This document shows, in pieces, positions 57,901 to 64,000 of a stretch of DNA of 64,000 bases. The stretch lies in contig LSRY02000030.1 in NCBI GenBank assembly GCA_001643675.2, positions 1,136,001 through 1,200,000 of the forward strand. Direction: 5' to 3'. Numbering within the stretch: position 1 is the stretch's first letter; every line of letters begins with the position of its first letter. The notes below the pieces were generated by a model that ran no database searches, was not told where the DNA came from, and worked only from the letters and a program-made list of their open reading frames with translations. This DNA comes from Monocercomonoides exilis (lineage: Eukaryota; Preaxostyla; Oxymonadida; Polymastigidae). The position numbers were made by a program, and so were the translations under genes.

Positions 57901-60900
57901 TAAAGATTAAGACATGCCTGTGTTTATAGAATAAACTTGTATTAATGATACTATGTCAGGGTTATGGAGTGTGGTATTACTCTATTATTGACTACCATTT
58001 GGAATTTATCATTCCTGAATCCAGGGAAAAAAAAATATTTTTTATGATTTTTCAGTCATTTTTTGGCAAAAAATTTGCCTAACCCTCGAATTTCATCGGG
58101 GGTCCCTGAGAGATAAGCGATATATTATTCTTGGTTATTGTTAGGGGACCAACTGTGCATGATGGAAGTGCTGGAGGTTAGCACATGTTATCATCAACAC
58201 ATTGTACATAATTTTAGTATCATTTTGACATCAAATTTTGACAAGAACCTTCGATTATCACTTTTTGTAAGAAGTCCTAAGAAAAGTGTATTTTTGAGTG
58301 ATTTGATACAACACATTAGTGAAACTATGAATTTGTATTTTGTTTATAAGTCATGTTTTTCATCCATAATAAGTGTATGGCAAGTTACATAGCATTATAT
58401 ATCAAAATAACCATCGATTTTTGTCAATGAAGAAAAAATAAAAAATAATTTATATCTCAATGGGAAGAATGATTTGGAGGGAGATATTATACCAGTGTGC
58501 TAGTTGTGTGTTGTGTGTAATAATGCGATATAAGAGAAAAAATAATAAAATAAAAAAAGAACCGGTTATTTCAGAATTGGGCTGAAAAAAACTAAGTCAG
58601 TACTATGAACAGATTTTGTAATTTTGATGAAAAAATAAAAGTTGAGATTTTGGCTGCAGTGCAACAATCCATGGGTTTCCCCTTCATCCCACCGACACCT
58701 CCTTCTCAAATTCGATTTTATGTGTCAAATTTCTAATATATTGCTATTATTCGAACCTAAAAATATTCATTTTTTTAATAAAAATATTTTTTATAAAAAT
58801 ATCAAAAATAGGTTGCAGTTAAAGGGTGTTGAAATTCGCCTTTTTTCCCCCCAACAAATATTAACAATTAATTATCACAAAATTATCAATCAATTTTTCT
58901 ATCATGAGATATGAAGATATTTGATTTTCAGTGAAATATCAGTCAAAAGTCAAATGATTGTCTTAAAGATTAAGACATGCCTGTGTTTATAGAATAAACT
59001 TGTATTAATGATACTATGTCAGGGTTATGGAGTGTGGTATTACTCTATTATTGACTACCATTTGGAATTTATCATTCCTGAATCCAGGGAAAAAAAAATA
59101 TTTTTTATGATTTTTCAGTCATTTTTTGGCAAAAAATTTGCCTAACCCTCGAATTTCATCGGGGGTCCCTGAGAGATAAGCGATATATTATTCTTGGTTA
59201 TTGTTAGGGGACCAACTGTGCATGATGGAAGTGCTGGAGGTTAGCACATGTTATCATCAACACATTGTACATAATTTTAGTATCATTTTGACATCAAATT
59301 TTGACAAGAACCTTCGATTATCACTTTTTGTAAGAAGTCCTAAGAAAAGTGTATTTTTGAGTGATTTGATACAACACATTAGTGAAACTATGAATTTGTA
59401 TTTTGTTTATAAGTCATGTTTTTCATCCATAATAAGTGTATGGCAAGTTACATAGCATTATATATCAAAATAACCATCGATTTTTGTCAATGAAGAAAAA
59501 ATAAAAAATAATTTATATCTCAATGGGAAGAATGATTTGGAGGGAGATATTATACCAGTGTGCTAGTTGTGTGTTGTGTGTAATAATGCGATATAAGAGA
59601 AAAAATAATAAAATAAAAAAAGAACCGGTTATTTCAGAATTGGGCTGAAAAAAACTAAGTCAGTACTATGAACAGATTTTGTAATTTTGATGAAAAAATA
59701 AAAGTTGAGATTTTGGCTGCAGTGCAACAATCCATGGGTTTCCCCTTCATCCCACCGACACCTCCTTCTCAAATTCGATTTTATGTGTCAAATTTCTAAT
59801 ATATTGCTATTATTCGAACCTAAAAATATTCATTTTTTAATAAAAATATTTTTTATAAAAATATCAAAAATAGGTTGCAGTTAAAGGGTGTTGAAATTCG
59901 CCTTTTTTCCCCCCAACAAATATTAACAATTAATTATCACAAAATTATCAATCAATTTTTCTATCATGAGATATGAAGATATTTGATTTTCAGTGAAATA
60001 TCAGTCAAAAGTCAAATGATTGTCTTAAAGATTAAGACATGCCTGTGTTTATAGAATAAACTTGTATTAATGATACTATGTCAGGGTTATGGAGTGTGGT
60101 ATTACTCTATTATTGACTACCATTTGGAATTTATCATTCCTGAATCCAGGGAAAAAAATATTTTTTATGATTTTTCAGTCATTTTTTGGCAAAAAATTTG
60201 CCTAACCCTCGAATTTCATCGGGGGTCCCTGAGAGATAAGCGATATATTATTCTTGGTTATTGTTAGGGGACCAACTGTGCATGATGGAAGTGCTGGAGG
60301 TTAGCACATGTTATCATCAACACATTGTACATAATTTTAGTATCATTTTGACATCAAATTTTGACAAGAACCTTCGATTATCACTTTTTGTAAGAAGTCC
60401 TAAGAAAAGTGTATTTTTGAGTGATTTGATACAACACATTAGTGAAACTATGAATTTGTATTTTGTTTATAAGTCATGTTTTTCATCCATAATAAGTGTA
60501 TGGCAAGTTACATAGCATTATATATCAAAATAACCATCGATTTTTGTCAATGAAGAAAAAATAAAAAATAATTTATATCTCAATGGGAAGAATGATTTGG
60601 AGGGAGATATTATACCAGTGTGCTAGTTGTGTGTTGTGTGTAATAATGCGATATAAGAGAAAAAATAATAAAATAAAAAAAAGAACCGGTTATTTCAGAA
60701 TTGGGCTGAAAAAAACTAAGTCAGTACTATGAACAGATTTTGTAATTTTGATGAAAAAATAAAAGTTGAGATTTTGGCTGCAGTGCAACAATCCATGGGT
60801 TTCCCCTTCATCCCACCGACACCTCCTTCTCAAATTCGATTTTATGTGTCAAATTTCTAATATATTGCTATTATTCGAACCTAAAAATATTCATTTTTTA

Positions 60901-63900
60901 ATAAAAATATTTTTATAAAAATATCAAAAATAGGTTGCAGTTAAAGGGTGTTGAAATTCGCCTTTTTTCCCCCCAACAAATATTAACAATTAATTATCAC
61001 AAAATTATCAATCAATTTTTCTATCATGAGATATGAAGATATTTGATTTTCAGTGAAATATCAGTCAAAAGTCAAATGATTGTCTTAAAGATTAAGACAT
61101 GCCTGTGTTTATAGAATAAACTTGTATTAATGATACTATGTCAGGGTTATGGAGTGTGGTATTACTCTATTATTGACTACCATTTGGAATTTATCATTCC
61201 TGAATCCAGGGAAAAAAAAATATTTTTTATGATTTTTCAGTCATTTTTTGGCAAAAAATTTGCCTAACCCTCGAATTTCATCGGGGGTCCCTGAGAGATA
61301 AGCGATATATTATTCTTGGTTATTGTTAGGGGACCAACTGTGCATGATGGAAGTGCTGGAGGTTAGCACATGTTATCATCAACACATTGTACATAATTTT
61401 AGTATCATTTTGACATCAAATTTTGACAAGAACCTTCGATTATCACTTTTTGTAAGAAGTCCTAAGAAAAGTGTATTTTTGAGTGATTTGATACAACACA
61501 TTAGTGAAACTATGAATTTGTATTTTGTTTATAAGTCATGTTTTTCATCCATAATAAGTGTATGGCAAGTTACATAGCATTATATATCAAAATAACCATC
61601 GATTTTTGTCAATGAAGAAAAAATAAAAAATAATTTATATCTCAATGGGAAGAATGATTTGGAGGGAGATATTATACCAGTGTGCTAGTTGTGTGTTGTG
61701 TGTAATAATGCGATATAAGAGAAAAAATAATAAAATAAAAAAAGAACCGGTTATTTCAGAATTGGGCTGAAAAAAACTAAGTCAGTACTATGAACAGATT
61801 TTGTAATTTTGATGAAAAAATAAAAGTTGAGATTTTGGCTGCAGTGCAACAATCCATGGGTTTCCCCTTCATCCCACCGACACCTCCTTCTCAAATTCGA
61901 TTTTATGTGTCAAATTTCTAATATATTGCTATTATTCGAACCTAAAAATATTCATTTTTTAATAAAAATATTTTTATAAAAATATCAAAAATAGGTTGCA
62001 GTTAAAGGGTGTTGAAATTCGCCTTTTTCCCCCAACAAATATTAACAATTAATTATCACAAAATTATCAATCAATTTTTCTATCATGAGATATGAAGATA
62101 TTTGATTTTCAGTGAAATATCAGTCAAAAGTCAAATGATTGTCTTAAAGATTAAGACATGCCTGTGTTTATAGAATAAACTTGTATTAATGATACTATGT
62201 CAGGGTTATGGAGTGTGGTATTACTCTATTATTGACTACCATTTGGAATTTATCATTCCTGAATCCAGGGAAAAAAAAATATTTTTTATGATTTTTCAGT
62301 CATTTTTTGGCAAAAAATTTGCCTAACCCTCGAATTTCATCGGGGGTCCCTGAGAGATAAGCGATATATTATTCTTGGTTATTGTTAGGGGACCAACTGT
62401 GCATGATGGAAGTGCTGGAGGTTAGCACATGTTATCATCAACACATTGTACATAATTTTAGTATCATTTTGACATCAAATTTTGACAAGAACCTTCGATT
62501 ATCACTTTTTGTAAGAAGTCCTAAGAAAAGTGTATTTTTGAGTGATTTGATACAACACATTAGTGAAACTATGAATTTGTATTTTGTTTATAAGTCATGT
62601 TTTTCATCCATAATAAGTGTATGGCAAGTTACATAGCATTATATATCAAAATAACCATCGATTTTTGTCAATGAAGAAAAAATAAAAAATAATTTATATC
62701 TCAATGGGAAGAATGATTTGGAGGGAGATATTATACCAGTGTGCTAGTTGTGTGTTGTGTGTAATAATGCGATATAAGAGAAAAAATAATAAAATAAAAA
62801 AAGAACCGGTTATTTCAGAATTGGGCTGAAAAAAACTAAGTCAGTACTATGAACAGATTTTGTAATTTTGATGAAAAAATAAAAGTTGAGATTTTGGCTG
62901 CAGTGCAACAATCCATGGGTTTCCCCTTCATCCCACCGACACCTCCTTCTCAAATTCGATTTTATGTGTCAAATTTCTAATATATTGCTATTATTCGAAC
63001 CTAAAAATATTCATTTTTTAATAAAAATATTTTTTATAAAAATATCAAAAATAGGTTGCAGTTAAAGGGTGTTGAAATTCGCCTTTTTCCCCCAACAAAT
63101 ATTAACAATTAATTATCACAAAATTATCAATCAATTTTTCTATCATGAGATATGAAGATATTTGATTTTCAGTGAAATATCAGTCAAAAGTCAAATGATT
63201 GTCTTAAAGATTAAGACATGCCTGTGTTTATAGAATAAACTTGTATTAATGATACTATGTCAGGGTTATGGAGTGTGGTATTACTCTATTATTGACTACC
63301 ATTTGGAATTTATCATTCCTGAATCCAGGGAAAAAAAAATATTTTTTATGATTTTTCAGTCATTTTTGGCAAAAATTTGCCTAACCCTCGAATTTCATCG
63401 GGGGTCCCTGAGAGATAAGCGATATATTATTCTTGGTTATTGTTAGGGGACCAACTGTGCATGATGGAAGTGCTGGAGGTTAGCACATGTTATCATCAAC
63501 ACATTGTACATAATTTTAGTATCATTTTGACATCAAATTTTGACAAGAACCTTCGATTATCACTTTTTGTAAGAAGTCCTAAGAAAAGTGTATTTTTGAG
63601 TGATTTGATACAACACATTAGTGAAACTATGAATTTGTATTTTGTTTATAAGTCATGTTTTTCATCCATAATAAGTGTATGGCAAGTTACATAGCATTAT
63701 ATATCAAAATAACCATCGATTTTTGTCAATGAAGAAAAAATAAAAAATAATTTATATCTCAATGGGAAGAATGATTTGGAGGGAGATATTATACCAGTGT
63801 GCTAGTTGTGTGTTGTGTGTAATAATGCGATATAAGAGAAAAAATAATAAAATAAAAAAAGAACCGGTTATTTCAGAATTGGGCTGAAAAAAACTAAGTC

Positions 63901-64000
63901 AGTACTATGAACAGATTTTGTAATTTTGATGAAAAATTAAAAGTTGAGATTTTGGCTGCAGTGCAACAATCCATGGGTTTCCCCTTCATCCCACCGACAC
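54960..64000 (+). repeat. Tandem satellite, monomer about 1,060 bp, 8 full copies plus partial
   Basis: Monomers start at 54960, 56023, 57084, 58141, 59204, 60264, 61326, 62385 and 63443 (the last cut by the window end), with lengths from 1,057 to 1,063. Each begins TTAGGGGACCAACTGTGCAT and contains CCTAACCCT about 100 bp before its end, so each carries one telomere-like motif per strand. Copies appear almost identical. The differences I saw are mostly in A, T or C homopolymer lengths (for example before AACCGGTT and in the GGAAAAAAA run). Small frames repeated in every unit (84, 90 and 65 codons) follow from the repeat and show no known domain. Confidence 0.95.

Noticed and set aside
54978-63694. 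84, 90 and 65-codon frames repeated in each satellite monomer
   Set aside because: The longest reported forms start at non-ATG codons, and their conservation only reflects near-identity of the whole monomer. There are no domains. A transcript would be needed to reconsider.
54960-64000. CRISPR-like periodic repeats
   Set aside because: The period is about 1,060 bp with no spacers, in a eukaryotic context. It is a satellite, not a CRISPR array.
1-64000. Genome-wide reassignment of TAA/TAG to glutamine
   Set aside because: The amylase, the Ser-rich coiled-coil protein, the TmcB-like protein and helical paralogue A terminate at TAA or TAG, and their long frames contain no internal ones. Only the relics at 49-53 kb raise the question.

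Overview
This 64 kb window is eukaryotic. It has large protein-coding genes with short spliceosomal introns (about 37-190 nt), AT-rich intergenic DNA with long homopolymer runs, very long Ser/Lys/Glu-rich low-complexity protein segments, and TTAGGG telomeric repeats. The gene families point to an anaerobic flagellate of the Preaxostyla/oxymonad type, Monocercomonoides-like. They are TmcB-type membrane/TPR proteins, beta-helix receptor-like proteins with a degenerate kinase tail, a helical 'IEEMNG...SDYF-NV' paralogue family, and tyrosine-recombinase elements. That placement is inference, since no rRNA or other marker gene is present. The intact genes use the standard genetic code: TAA, TAG and TGA all act as terminators, and glutamine is encoded by CAA/CAG.

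Layout. 1-4.5 kb: two minus-strand genes, a coiled-coil protein running off the left edge and an ataxin-10-like protein. 4.7-6.6 kb: a plus-strand, membrane-anchored GH13 alpha-amylase, head-to-head with the ataxin-10 gene. 6.6-9.3 kb: gene-poor DNA with microsatellites and a 450 bp TA-flanked MITE. 9.4-11.9 kb: a minus-strand coiled-coil/Ser-rich protein. 12.2-22.8 kb: a 3,477-residue TmcB-like protein with TPR-like helices, several membrane segments, a huge RS/K/E-rich insert and a C-terminal hemerythrin-like domain. 23.9-29.4 kb: a 1,793-residue ARID protein. 29.4-33.8 kb: no gene, but a foldback element and a 1.5 kb element with 40 bp inverted termini. 33.8-37.4 kb: a beta-helix/transmembrane/pseudokinase protein. 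39.9-41.3 and 45.2-46.7 kb: two divergently oriented paralogues with the same three-exon structure, flanking a region of gene scraps.

47-54.9 kb is accessory DNA: GAA/TTC repeats, two copies of a 250 bp inverted-repeat element, a decayed tyrosine recombinase, a Myb/SANT-like relic and another relic gene. Several frames in these relics are interrupted mainly by TAA/TAG at positions where glutamine would fit. A three-exon tyrosine recombinase (53.3-54.9 kb) runs directly into about 100 bp of (TTAGGG)n, which supplies its stop codon. From there to the window end lies a satellite of about 1,060 bp (8 full copies and one partial). Its monomer starts in phase with the telomeric array.

No functional pathway links the genes. 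The coherent story is an interior-type gene region that grades into a mobile-element graveyard and then a telomere/subtelomere-like array. Exon boundaries were deduced by hand from GT/AG sites and reading-frame continuity. A recurrent donor of the form GTTTG(C/T) supports many of them.
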